Positions 53,958 to 62,856 of a DNA stretch of 64,000 nucleotides are shown here, one piece after another (within the stretch, counting starts at the first letter, position 1; each line of letters begins with the position of its first letter). The translations under genes were made by a program, and so were the position numbers. The notes under the pieces are model-generated. The model had not been told where the DNA came from and did not search any database. It saw only the letters and a list, made by a program, of their open reading frames with translations. Source of the stretch: Paenibacillus helianthi (GTDB lineage: Bacteria; Bacillota; Bacilli; Paenibacillales; Paenibacillaceae); assembly GCF_001909055.1 (NCBI RefSeq), contig NZ_LVWI01000002.1:310001-374000 (forward strand). The letters are read 5' to 3'.

Positions 53958-54073
53958 GTCATACCTCCTGGAAATATGTATTTGAAATTTCTCTTAGGTA
54001 TGCAAGTTCTGCGTGATCGAAATTCCTCCGGTTTTCTAAGAAGACCTTTTCTGATTCTTAGCAACCCCAACAT

Positions 54074-54100
54074 AGTAAAAATCCTTTGCTAGGCAAGGGG
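54074..54100 (-). terminator. Terminator of the tRNA(CAU) remnant
   Basis: Leftward CCTTGC/GCAAAGG stem with a CTA loop, followed by ATTTTTAC, ten bases after the tRNA 3' end. Confidence 0.65.
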
Positions 54101-54110
54101 TTTTGAGAAG

Positions 54111-54174
54111 TGGGCCCTACAGGACTCGAACCTGTGACCAATCGGTTATGAGCCGACCGCTCTAACCAACTGAG
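54111..54174 (-). pseudogene. tRNA (CAU; Met or Ile2) lacking its 5' acceptor strand
   Basis: Leftward, the D arm (CTCAGTTGGTTAGAG), anticodon arm (CGGCTCATAACCG, anticodon CAU), T arm (CACAGGTTCGAGTCCTGT) and the 3' acceptor strand with discriminator (AGGGCCCA) are intact. The 5' acceptor strand should read GGGCCC..TAG; instead the sequence before CTCAG is CTTTCCCCAAA, which cannot pair. The break lies at tRNA position 10 or 11. This is what an integration event leaves at the far end of an element. Confidence 0.8.
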
Positions 54175-54479
54175 TTTGGGGAAAGGTTATTATAGGTTAA
54201 ACTTTATTCATAAAGCATCATTAACTTAGTGTTTTGTCGATATACATTCAACTCTATTTTTAATAGTTCGTTTACAAATACGTTAGCAAGATAAGCACAA
54301 GTTGTTTTCTCAAATTGCTCCATGGTAGAACCTGTCGTATTTCTTACGTTCCTAAATGTATGGTTCGGATTAGTTCCGATTTCTGCGCTATATAAAGGAA
54401 GTTTCTATTTTGATTCCGATTAATTGGGATAGGTTCTGTTGTAAATATGGTCATATAATTCCACTGAAGGTGAATATAT

Positions 54480-54660
54480 ATGAACCTCACTAAGTCTTTC
54501 TATGTCTTTCATATTTGGATTTGGTTGTACCTGTGCAATGATTGGAGTTTTATCGGGTAAAAACTTAGGGCACCTTACAGAGGGGTGCCCCTTTTTTCAA
54601 GCGAGTACTGCTACTTCTTAGAATGTCATAATATAGTATTCCACATATTTGGATTGCGTG
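54480..54660 (+). other. Short hydrophobic reading frames before a strong terminator
   Basis: A 26-codon frame from ATG 54480 (MNLTKSFYVFHIWIWLYL) follows GAAGG; an overlapping frame starting near 54504 reads MSFIFGFGCTCAMIGVLSGK. Either could be a small membrane peptide, and a strong terminator follows. Neither is certain. Confidence 0.25.
54568..54597 (+). terminator. Strong rightward terminator in the island debris
   Basis: GGGCACC and GGTGCCC form the stem, followed by CTTTTTT. Confidence 0.7.
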
Positions 54661-54830
54661 GTAGTGTTGGTCGGATTGCCTCTTTCAATTGCTTCAAGCA
54701 GTTTAGTCACATGCTCTGTTGACCAGACGGAGGGGATCCGACTCTGCTTTCTAGCCTTTATGGATGGGATGGTTTCCGTCAGATCATGCGGATGAGGTTG
54801 GTTGTTGTGAAGAAAAGGAAAGAAGCGCAC
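54618..54830 (-). pseudogene. Tyrosine recombinase/integrase fragment
   Basis: The leftward frame reads DLTETIPSIKARKQSRIPSV and WSTEHVTKLLEAIERGNP, which is the junction between the SAM-like N-terminal domain and the catalytic domain of XerC/XerD-type phage or transposon integrases (typical form RIPSVWTxEEVxKLLxAIDRGNP). The catalytic Arg-His-Tyr part is missing; the frame ends soon after. It lies 440 bp from the broken tRNA gene, as expected for an integrated element. Confidence 0.7.
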
Positions 54831-54878
54831 AAAGTTACTGTTCGATCATCTTGTAACTGTATCCAGTAGTCATTCATT

Positions 54879-55151
54879 TCACCATGCTTCGAGTATTACT
54901 CGAGCATTATTTCGAAAATAGTGTTTTGTAGTAATTTCTTCTGCTTGTAATATCTGCGCAGAATACAGCCATGTAACGGTAATCTCCAAGCAATCTAACC
55001 ACCCGAGAGCCGTTAAAAATGGACTGTGAAAGTTCCCGGTCTTCTCCAGTTCGAAATAATCGTATTCTTGTTCAAGAAAGCGAAGGCCGGCATCTTCGGT
55101 AAAGTGGTCGTAAACCTCCGATTGCAAAAAGGAATCAATTCGTCGCCACAT
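54879..55151 (-). CDS. Unrecognised 90-residue protein, probably remnant
   Basis: The product (MWRRIDSFLQSEVYDHFTEDAGLRF...) is helical and aromatic-rich with no family I know. No clear ribosome site precedes the ATG. About 60 bp upstream a 28-codon frame (MEFLPFQELTIQLEKELHRL) on the same strand ends just before it; the two might be parts of one broken gene. Confidence 0.35.
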   Translation of the reverse strand: MWRRIDSFLQSEVYDHFTEDAGLRFLEQEYDYFELEKTGNFHSPFLTALGWLDCLEITVTWLYSAQILQAEEITTKHYFRNNARVILEAW

Positions 55152-55159
55152 TGGACTTG

Positions 55160-55628
55160 TATTACTTAATCGACTGTTCCTTGTAAAGCAGCCGGTGCAG
55201 TTCTTTCTCGAGTTGAATGGTTAACTCTTGAAATGGTAAGAATTCCATGATAATACCCCCAAAATATGTACTGAGAGTTTTTTTCTCCTACTAAACATTT
55301 CGGAATATTATGCAAAGTATGCCGAATCAAAATCCTTTAATAGCAAGGTTTGTGGGTTTTACTTGGTATCCCCTATCGCTCCTCATTTGGAAAATTCTGA
55401 TAACACGAGTTTATCATAGGTCATTTCCGTTGAGAACACACAGCTTTCAACAATCATCTGCTGACAGTTGTATCATCATTACGATGCTTAATTTGGTCTA
55501 GAAACTGAAACCAGCTCAAATAATGGTTGAGGTATTTCGTCACCACGCCAATGAACCGAAAGCCCTACTTTACTTTCAAACAAGACTGTTCCTCATGCAG
55601 AGCACTGAAGCTCTACCCAATCTCTTTG
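55160..55628. other. AT-rich gap without a supported gene
   Basis: Apart from the 28-codon frame at about 55160-55250 on the minus strand, I see no coding pattern, RNA gene or clear repeat here. Confidence 0.4.
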
Positions 55629-55967
55629 TTATCCTTCGGATAGCACTTTATTCGATACAAGATAAAATTTACATATTCCCACGTTAACTTCATCTGATTT
55701 TATAGCCTTACACCATATTCCAAGAGTGTTCCAAAGAGCTTTACTACTGTCACCAAACGGAATCTTATCCGAGGTTGAATGCTTGTCCTGCTCCAGACCG
55801 GTAATTTCATTGTTAATAGCTTTTATTACAATATCGTCCTCTGTCTCAATACCAATCTGAGCTCCATCTGGACTTTTCGCTAACCAAATATAGAGCTCTT
55901 TCCGGTTGAAATAAGTATCCTGCCATCTGACCCGCTGCTGTGTGTTGTTTGTCCCCCCATATCTCTC
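55629..55967 (-). pseudogene. Remnant of a DUF4297/Cap4-like or ABC-3C defence protein
   Basis: One leftward frame of about 110 codons without an ATG reads NNTQQRVRWQDTYFNRKELY, IGIETEDDIVIKA, LEQDKHSTSDKIPFGDSSKA and LWNTLGIWCKAI. The E-x-D-D followed by a Q-x-K-H-S block and LW-x-TL resembles the N-terminal nuclease-type region of DUF4297/Cap4-like effectors and proteins of ABC-three-component systems. It ends at a stop after KFYLVSNKVL and has no C-terminal part, so it is a relic. The family call is tentative. Confidence 0.4.
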
Positions 55968-56800
55968 CCTTTAAAACAAGCTTTCTTCAACTTTCGACAT
56001 TTCTTCTCTCCTCACCTTTAAAACAAATATTCTTTTTTTATAATTATATATATTATGAACATCCTTCTAACAAAAATGCGATTCAGTACAAAAATCCCAT
56101 ACATTAGATATAATTTTCTGCTATATACCAAAATGCCAAACAATAAGAAATCCTATAGATCGCCCATCGCTTTTACTTCTATTCTGATATGAAAACGCAA
56201 ACAGCCTGTATCTCTGCAAAATATTCTCTGCCAAAAGGCTGTTCATTCATTTCGGACTTTATCTGGATTACTGTTTCCGCTTCACTTTTTGCCCGCTCGA
56301 GTTTGCTTTTACACCCCACTTATGCCCTCCTTGTTAAGCATTAAACTTACAATGGATCAAATGATTCTGTTTTATTTCAAATGATAAATTGAAAGCCGAT
56401 AGTCGCTACACTCCGCAACATGTTATGTCCTGTTAGCTCTCTATCGATGACAACAATATATTCCTCTGGAACGTTCGAAAAAATCAACAAAATCCTGAAT
56501 ACAGCAATCTGTGAGTCGAAATCTCCATAATTAAATATTTATCCAGTGGGCAATGGACTACTCCAGCGTACTGGGTAGCTCATAGTCAATCAATTTGTGG
56601 CAGTACCAGTTAATAATATTGAAGAGGTACATAAATCCTCTTCTTGTGCGCCTTTTGGTTGTCTAATATAGGTGGAATATTATGAATATACCTTCGATTT
56701 GAGTGAATAAGTCCGTAAAGATAAATTTAGACTATTCATTAATAGTCGATATACATATTTTTGAATTATTCACTAGTGAACTTTTTGTGGATGATAACGA
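55968..56800. other. AT-rich gap without a supported gene
   Basis: About 830 bp with many stops in all frames. A short leftward frame near 56180-56250 (QPFGREYFAEIQAVCVFISE) may be debris. No RNA gene or CRISPR-like repeat is visible. Confidence 0.4.
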
Positions 56801-56805
56801 CTACA

Positions 56806-57006
56806 TTCGACAATAAAAATAAGGATGGATCACCCTACTTAAGAATATAAAAAAGCTTAATGAGGGGCAATCTCGCATTTATTTAGTTATATATAATGCG
56901 ATAATTTATATTATATATACAAATAAACGACACTAAAAAGATTTTTTTCGACAACATATTCCGACAATAATTCACTAAATAATTATGTTATTATCATCAG
57001 GTCGAA
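56806..57006. promoter_or_regulatory. Cluster of Spo0A-box-like sites upstream of the biosynthetic operon
   Basis: Perfect 0A boxes TTCGACA lie at 56806-56812 and 56947-56953. One-mismatch copies are TCCGACA (56960-56966, 13 bp from the previous one) and GGTCGAA (57000-57006, opposite orientation). The surrounding 300 bp are very AT-rich and precede the first gene of the operon. Confidence 0.45.
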
Positions 57007-57131
57007 TATAAAAAGAAAAATAAGGACCGAAAGGATATTGATTGATCATTTTTTATAAAATGGATATTTATAATAATTGTTTTACTGTTTGTGCACATTT
57101 TTTATAATTTTACGAAAATTGGGGTTTTGAC

Positions 57132-58346
57132 ATGAACTTTTTTATTTACTACTTGTTTATTGTATTAGCAAATTCTAGATTTTCTAGGTCAATATTAATG
57201 ATATTTACAATGGGTTCTCAGATTTCATTTCTACAATTTAGTGTGATTCAGATGGGATATTTCGCTTCTCGCTTTTTGTTTGAGTTCCCCAGTGGTGTAA
57301 TCGCTGATTATATTAAACGAAAGTATTCTTTAGCCTTTGGGAATTTCTTGGCATCTTTAGTTGCCATGACAATGTTTAGCACTAGCATAATACATCCAAA
57401 AGATACATTTATTTTCTTTTTGTTACTATTTTGTCTCGATGGTATAGCTAGTTCGTTCCAGAGTGGATCAGATGAAGCTTTATTGTATGACTATTTATTG
57501 AAGAAAAAACAAGAGAGTCGTTATGCTAAGATTCTTGGCTGGAGAAGCGGTATAGCAGCACTAGTCCTTAGTATTGCTACAATGATTGGTGGCTTTATGG
57601 CAGACTCATCATTAGCTTTACCCTTCTTATTTCAAGGTATCTTATCAGTAGCAGCGGGTGTGGTTATTCTGTTTTTTCCTGAGAATGCGATGGGCTCAAA
57701 AAATTCTAAAGCTAAGCATACATCACCATTTAAGATAGCAGCGGAGGGTTTTTCAGTCATCAAAACTATTCCGCTGGTGCAGTTTCTAATTCTATTTATA
57801 ACTATTATTTCTTGTAGTACTAATGCAATTACAATGTTCATGCAAGGATATTTTGCTGAGTTGAAAATAAGCAGTGGAATGGTCGGTATCATATATGGAG
57901 TTTGCACATTGTTTAGTACGGTGGCAGCAATTAATTCGCATCACCTGATTAAGTTGTCGTTAAAAACGATACTAATACTATCAACTATTATGTATTTTTC
58001 CGGTATAGTTCTACTCTTCACGCATAATATTCCTCTTGTTATCTTGGGATTCTTTTTAATCTACATCAAGCTCGATCTTATGGAACCATCTGTCTTCTAT
58101 TTTATTAATCAAGAAGTTAACGATGATGTACGTGCAACCATTCTTTCTTCATTTGGTGCTTCTTATAGTTTAGTTACACTTATTATGTATCCTTTTTACG
58201 GCCTGGTAGGTAACTCTTCTGGCTATCAAGGCATAATTTTAATTACAGCAGTCATGACTTTCCCAATGTTCGCCTACTTATTTAGATTTTACAAGAAGTA
58301 TAATGTCGGAGTTCGAGCAATAGTTCCTAGGGAGGTTACAAAATGA
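57132..58346 (+). CDS. MFS transporter, probable product exporter
   Basis: 404 residues with about 12 TM helices. The motif-A region after TM2 reads FLFEFPSGVIADYIKRKYSLAFGN, with LDGIASSFQSGSDEALLYDYLLKK in the following loops. It belongs to the small-molecule efflux branch of the major facilitator superfamily. The start ATG follows GGGG. The stop overlaps the next start (ATGA at 58343-58346), so it is translationally coupled to the biosynthetic genes and most likely exports their product and protects the host. Base composition is much more AT-rich than in the first 54 kb. Confidence 0.88.
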   Translation: MNFFIYYLFIVLANSRFSRSILMIFTMGSQISFLQFSVIQMGYFASRFLFEFPSGVIADYIKRKYSLAFGNFLASLVAMTMFSTSIIHPKDTFIFFLLLFCLDGIASSFQSGSDEALLYDYLLKKKQESRYAKILGWRSGIAALVLSIATMIGGFMADSSLALPFLFQGILSVAAGVVILFFPENAMGSKNSKAKHTSPFKIAAEGFSVIKTIPLVQFLILFITIISCSTNAITMFMQGYFAELKISSGMVGIIYGVCTLFSTVAAINSHHLIKLSLKTILILSTIMYFSGIVLLFTHNIPLVILGFFLIYIKLDLMEPSVFYFINQEVNDDVRATILSSFGASYSLVTLIMYPFYGLVGNSSGYQGIILITAVMTFPMFAYLFRFYKKYNVGVRAIVPREVTK

Positions 58347-59479
58347 AAACAATTTTATGTACTGCTGCATCCTTTGGGTACGGCCCTTCAGGAAAGTTAC
58401 TGTCAATCTGTAAGAGTCTCAAATCTCAAGGTTTTGAATTGAAATTGGTCGCTGATGGATTGGTTCTGCAATTGGCAAATTTAACTGACTATTTTACAGA
58501 TATTATAGAGTTTGACTTTATAAATAGTGTATTGATCGAACATAACAAGTTGACAAATGCTTTTAAAGAAGCTGATCTCATGCTAAACGTACTCGAACCG
58601 GATGCAGTCAAATTCGCTAATCATTTTGGGGTTAAGACTGTATACGTGGACAGCCTTTTCTGGATGTGGGACAAATTGCCTGATGATCTACAAGATGTAG
58701 AATATATTATTCAAAAATTTCCGGGTGTTTATACAAAGATTAGTGAGTTTAATGCAAATTCGGCTAATTTCCGTTTCTGTGGTCCTATAGTTGATACCTC
58801 ATTTATAAACGTAGGTGAACGGGAAAACTTTTTATTGGTAAGTTTTGCTGGATTAGAAAGCCCCTTTAATAAATTTGGGAAAGGACTCTTTTACCCGGAA
58901 GCGGTTTTGTCAAACTTAATTGAGCCGTTAAATAATTCATCCTATGAAAAAATAATGATAACTGGTAACTCTTCAGTCATTGAATTCTTTAAGCAAAAAT
59001 ATGGTAAACAGTTTCGAGGAGAGTTCATACATCTCTCACATGACAAGTTTTTGCAATCATTGGCGATATGTAAAATGCTAATTGCTTCTCCTGGGCTAAC
59101 TACTACATATGAAGCACTCGTATATAAAACTCCAATACGTTATCTGCCCCCACAGAATTATAGCCAAGCATTAATGTTGAACAGGTACGAACAAGAAGGG
59201 TTTACTGATATGTCATTGAATTGGTCCGATATATATACCGAATACATTATACCCGCAAATCTACCTGAAGCAGAGGGGGTAGCACTAGTAGGACGCACAA
59301 TAGAGTGTTTTTCTGTAGATCAAGGTGCACAAATGTTTGCCAAAGTCCGCTTATCTGAAATACTCAATGTAGAGCCACCATCCTCAGAGAGACAACGTAC
59401 TGTACTTGGAGAAGAATTAACTGACGGTACGGCGGAAGTTGTGGAAATCATACAAGATGTTTTTTCCTATAATGCGTAA
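58343..59479 (+). CDS. GT-B glycosyltransferase, cytosylglucuronate-synthase-like
   Basis: 378 residues. The N-terminal Rossmann half starts KTILCTAASFGYGPSGKLLSI; the C-terminal half has the donor-binding region LIASPGLTTTYEALVYKTPIRYLPPQNYSQALM, as in MGT/UGT-type GT-B enzymes. GYGPxGKL near the start and the gene neighbours recall the cytosylglucuronic acid synthases BlsD and MilC, which join UDP-glucuronate and cytosine. That specific call is inference from context plus recalled pattern; another nucleoside or sugar glycosylation is possible. No TM segment. Confidence 0.6.
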   Translation: MKTILCTAASFGYGPSGKLLSICKSLKSQGFELKLVADGLVLQLANLTDYFTDIIEFDFINSVLIEHNKLTNAFKEADLMLNVLEPDAVKFANHFGVKTVYVDSLFWMWDKLPDDLQDVEYIIQKFPGVYTKISEFNANSANFRFCGPIVDTSFINVGERENFLLVSFAGLESPFNKFGKGLFYPEAVLSNLIEPLNNSSYEKIMITGNSSVIEFFKQKYGKQFRGEFIHLSHDKFLQSLAICKMLIASPGLTTTYEALVYKTPIRYLPPQNYSQALMLNRYEQEGFTDMSLNWSDIYTEYIIPANLPEAEGVALVGRTIECFSVDQGAQMFAKVRLSEILNVEPPSSERQRTVLGEELTDGTAEVVEIIQDVFSYNA

Positions 59480-59504
59480 TAACTATTTAGGAGTGAATAA
59501 ACAA

Positions 59505-60752
59505 ATGGGGATTCGTAATACAGAAATGAAGCACATTCTCTACGTAGAAGATCGGCCAATGCTATTGACTCAATGGCTGCTCAATTCGGAATATATAGTT
59601 CCTGTTCTTTTGCGCTTCCAACATTGCCGCGATGCATTCAGTGAGGAATATCTAAAAAAAACAGAACATGAGAACCTTGTATTCTGGGTTAATATTATGA
59701 ATCCAATTGAGAGTGAGGCACAACGATTCCAAAGGTGGCAGATTAGCAAAGGTGTTAGAGTGGAATACTTTCTTAACCCCTCTGAAGTAGCTCAATATTT
59801 CTCTCAAAGCTTTGCGCGTTATTTAGAGTTACCCTGCCTGACAGAAGAACAGACTATATGTAGTCGGAACAAGGCAAGGATGAAAGACAAACTGAGAGAG
59901 ATTGGTTTTAAAACTGCTAATTATCGAGAAATATGTAACGTTGAAGAATTAATTGAAGCAGGTCATGAAATGGGATGGCCAATTGTGCTAAAACCGGTAG
60001 ACGACAGTTCCTGCCGTGATACATTTGTCTTGAAGTCACCTGAAGAAGCAAAGAAGATTTATATGCATTCTAAGTATCAATGGTTGGCAGAGGAATACAT
60101 CAATATGATGGAATTTGCATTGGATGTACTTATTTTCGACAGTAAAGCGATTGCCTACTATCCTTTAATGTATCCTGCTCAACTCATTAAAACATTAGAT
60201 GGTGAGATCAACGCGAGTATTACGATGCGACATTACTCAACAGCAATTAAAGATAAAGCCGAATATATCATTAATAAATATATTCAAGGCATGAACATCA
60301 CCCATGGATACGTTCATATTGAGTATTTTGCTGATCCAGCACACAAACAAATCGTACTTGGCGAAGTTGGTCTGCGTCTGTCTGGTAGTCAAATTCCGGT
60401 AATTCATGGGCTTTCGTATGGTATTAACTTATTTGATACACTAATAAAAATCCATATCGGCGAATATCCAGTACTAGATTACATTGAAAATCGTTTTGTC
60501 GGGGAACTTCTGCTACCAGTTAAACAAGGGAAAGTGAAAGAGATTTCAACACTGAACGAATTGATACAAATGGAAGGTGTCATCGATGGTGTATTAATAG
60601 TAACAGAAGGCCAAACGGTGCAGCCTGAGAGAGCATCAATGTCCGGTTCTGGCTACCTGCTAGTTGAAGGCCAGTCAGTTGATCAGGTTCACCAGCGAAT
60701 GTTGAATATCCTCTTGAACTTTAAATTCATATTAGAAACTGATTCGAAATAA
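59505..60752 (+). CDS. ATP-grasp ligase
   Basis: 415 residues from ATG 59505 (GGAG 11 nt upstream); an alternative ATG is 7 codons on. The ATP-grasp core is clear: NKARMKDKLREIGFKTANYR, the ATP-binding Lys in WPIVLKPVDDSSCRDTFVL, hinge WLAEEYINMMEFALDVLIF, and the metal-binding Glu/Asn-like region HGYVHIEYFAD...VLGEVGLRLSGSQIP. Family members form amide bonds between a carboxylate and an amine. In a nucleoside cluster it probably attaches an amino acid to the amino-sugar or uronic acid. Confidence 0.85.
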   Translation: MGIRNTEMKHILYVEDRPMLLTQWLLNSEYIVPVLLRFQHCRDAFSEEYLKKTEHENLVFWVNIMNPIESEAQRFQRWQISKGVRVEYFLNPSEVAQYFSQSFARYLELPCLTEEQTICSRNKARMKDKLREIGFKTANYREICNVEELIEAGHEMGWPIVLKPVDDSSCRDTFVLKSPEEAKKIYMHSKYQWLAEEYINMMEFALDVLIFDSKAIAYYPLMYPAQLIKTLDGEINASITMRHYSTAIKDKAEYIINKYIQGMNITHGYVHIEYFADPAHKQIVLGEVGLRLSGSQIPVIHGLSYGINLFDTLIKIHIGEYPVLDYIENRFVGELLLPVKQGKVKEISTLNELIQMEGVIDGVLIVTEGQTVQPERASMSGSGYLLVEGQSVDQVHQRMLNILLNFKFILETDSK

Positions 60753-60786
60753 ATTATTTTAATCATAATCAGGAGGCTTTAATTAT

Positions 60787-61749
60787 ATGCCGAAATACTT
60801 ATTTATCCGCATTTTGGAGGCCTGCAATGCAGGATGTTTTATGTGTAATTTCCGATCATCACAAGACGAATACCGACTAGGTGTGCAACAATATATAAAA
60901 ATTTTGCACAAAGCAAAAAAAGAGGGATTAGAATATATTCGATTCACTGGAGGAGAACCGCTGCTCCATGAGAATATAATCGACTTCATTAAGATAGCTA
61001 AAGATGCAGGCATTCAATCATCAATCATTACCAATGGCTACTATTTAGCAGAAAAGGCAGAACTGTTGGGAAATGCTGGATTATCTCAGATTATTGTATC
61101 GATTGATGGATCTTCATCCGAAAGTCACAACCGCTTTCGTAATACACCAGGGCTTTTTGATTCCGCTGTTAAAGGGTTGAAATTGTGCCAAGAATTCGGA
61201 ATACATACACGTGTGAATACAGTAGCGGGAGTTCACAACTTTGGAGAATTGATTTCAGTACAAAAACTTTTATCCGATCTTGGGGTGGAACAATGGGAGT
61301 TGTCCGCCCTTAAACTTGACCATCCACTTAAATATTCAGCAGAAGTCATTGAACGTATCATATCCGATCTAAATATTCTCTACAAACATGGTCCTGAACA
61401 GGGTCAATTGAAGCCTCTGGGTAAGCAATGGTGTGGAGAAGGTAATGATGAGAGAGAGCGTTTCTTTGAATCGGGCATTACTCCAACACCTGATAACTGT
61501 TGCACACTAGTACATCATATGCGATTTTATGATCCGAAAAATGGTTATCTTTTTCCTTGTAGTCTGTTACCGCATCGAATAGACAGACATATTACTAGCG
61601 TGAAGATGGACGAAAATAATTTTTCAATGATAAGTGATACTATGATGGAGAGTTCTTCATTTTTCAGTAAAAAGGGGCCAAATATCTGTACAGGTTGTTC
61701 GTCAACTGCAGCCGGATTTATCCCAAATGAAGAAGTGTGGAATTATTAG
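60787..61749 (+). CDS. Radical SAM enzyme resembling cytosylglucuronate decarboxylase
   Basis: 320 residues, AGGAGG upstream. The [4Fe-4S] motif CxxxCxxC is at Cys13, Cys17, Cys20 in RILEACNAGCFMCNF; the SAM-binding GGE motif follows in YIRFTGGEPLLHE. The C-terminus has several further Cys (NCCTLVHH, FPCSLLPH, NICTGCSS) that suggest an auxiliary cluster. The N-terminal sequence recalls BlsE of blasticidin S synthesis (RILEACNADCFMC from memory), which removes the glucuronate carboxyl. The next upstream and downstream genes fit that pathway. Confidence 0.72.
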   Translation: MPKYLFIRILEACNAGCFMCNFRSSQDEYRLGVQQYIKILHKAKKEGLEYIRFTGGEPLLHENIIDFIKIAKDAGIQSSIITNGYYLAEKAELLGNAGLSQIIVSIDGSSSESHNRFRNTPGLFDSAVKGLKLCQEFGIHTRVNTVAGVHNFGELISVQKLLSDLGVEQWELSALKLDHPLKYSAEVIERIISDLNILYKHGPEQGQLKPLGKQWCGEGNDERERFFESGITPTPDNCCTLVHHMRFYDPKNGYLFPCSLLPHRIDRHITSVKMDENNFSMISDTMMESSSFFSKKGPNICTGCSSTAAGFIPNEEVWNY

Positions 61750-61767
61750 ACTGGAGGGCTAACAGGC

Positions 61768-62832
61768 ATGGAATTCAGGGATTATACTATTGAGGAATTA
61801 TTAAATATTGTAGATTTTCGAAAAATCAAACCAGAATGGGAGCAACTTGTTAACCCCAGCATTTATAATCTGACGCACACATATGAATGGTTTTATTCAT
61901 TGTGGAAGAGTAAGACCGGTTTTAAGAATGTGCGTGCTATTGCTATTCGCAGAGCAGGACGCTTAATCTCAGTTATGCATATGGTTTTTGAAACCGATTA
62001 TCAGAACAAACCGGAGCTACTTATTACTATACCTACATCACTTACTCCATTTTATGCTGAAAGTGATCATGATAAAATTATCGATTGTCTCTTATATTAC
62101 CTTGATAACAAATTACCTAACTGGAATGTTATAGAGTTTGAAGAATTCGACTGTTCATTCCCAGAAACGCAAATGTTAATAGAAAGTGGTAAGAGAGCAG
62201 GATTAGAGGTAATAGTAGAAAAAACGTTTAACACCCCAATCATTCAGATAAACAATGCATCTGAGGAATACTTCTTAGAATGTAGCAGGAGGGTTAAGAA
62301 AGCCTTGGGCAATAAAGCTAATCTACTTCGAGAAATCAGTAATTATCGTATGCGAGTTTATACGGACCCTGCTGAGATTCAGTTGGGACTGGACCGAATC
62401 TTTGAAATAGACTGTTTAAGTTGGAAATTTAGTGAGCAATCCGACATGGGATCTCGTTCAGGGCAACTCGTTTTTTACGAAACAATGGCACACGAGTTAG
62501 CAAAACGGGGCAATATTATACTTACAGTATTGGAATTGGATAAAACTAATGAACCAATAGCGTTTGAATACCTAATTGCTTACAAAGACAAATTACTTGG
62601 TGCTAAACATAGTTATAAAGATGTATATAGCAAATATTCGCCAGGAGTAATTCTGAGAGATGAAATATTTAAATACATGCGAAATAATGGATTCCGTACA
62701 TTTGATACGTGGTCAAATAAAGATCGTTTTAAGATGATCTGGTGTAACCAAGTGGTTGAGCGATATACAGTACATATAAATAAAACTTCAATCACCGTTG
62801 AGGACGAGCTGATTCTCTTATCACACGTCTAA
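61768..62832 (+). CDS. GNAT/FemAB-like acyltransferase
   Basis: 354 residues, CTGGAGGG upstream. It has the two-lobed pattern of CelD/BcsL- or FemAB-like GNAT proteins: an N-terminal lobe (THTYEWFYSLWKSKTGF, RAIAIRRAGRLISVMHMVF) and a C-terminal lobe (CSRRVKKALGNKANLLREI, ILTVLELDKTNEPIAFEYLI, YSPGVILRDEIFKYMRNNGF). The last block is typical of acyl-acceptor binding in this group. It could acylate an amino group of the product, either as a biosynthetic or a self-protecting step. Confidence 0.75.
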   Translation: MEFRDYTIEELLNIVDFRKIKPEWEQLVNPSIYNLTHTYEWFYSLWKSKTGFKNVRAIAIRRAGRLISVMHMVFETDYQNKPELLITIPTSLTPFYAESDHDKIIDCLLYYLDNKLPNWNVIEFEEFDCSFPETQMLIESGKRAGLEVIVEKTFNTPIIQINNASEEYFLECSRRVKKALGNKANLLREISNYRMRVYTDPAEIQLGLDRIFEIDCLSWKFSEQSDMGSRSGQLVFYETMAHELAKRGNIILTVLELDKTNEPIAFEYLIAYKDKLLGAKHSYKDVYSKYSPGVILRDEIFKYMRNNGFRTFDTWSNKDRFKMIWCNQVVERYTVHINKTSITVEDELILLSHV

Positions 62833-62856
62833 CTCATGTAACAGGAGGTATTGCTA

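Noticed and set aside
57132..62832. Capsule or cell-surface polysaccharide locus
   Set aside because: A GT, a DegT aminotransferase and a GNAT could fit, but there is no Wzx/Wzy, no initiating transferase and no chain-length regulator; the radical SAM and ATP-grasp pair fits a small-molecule pathway better. I keep it as the main alternative.
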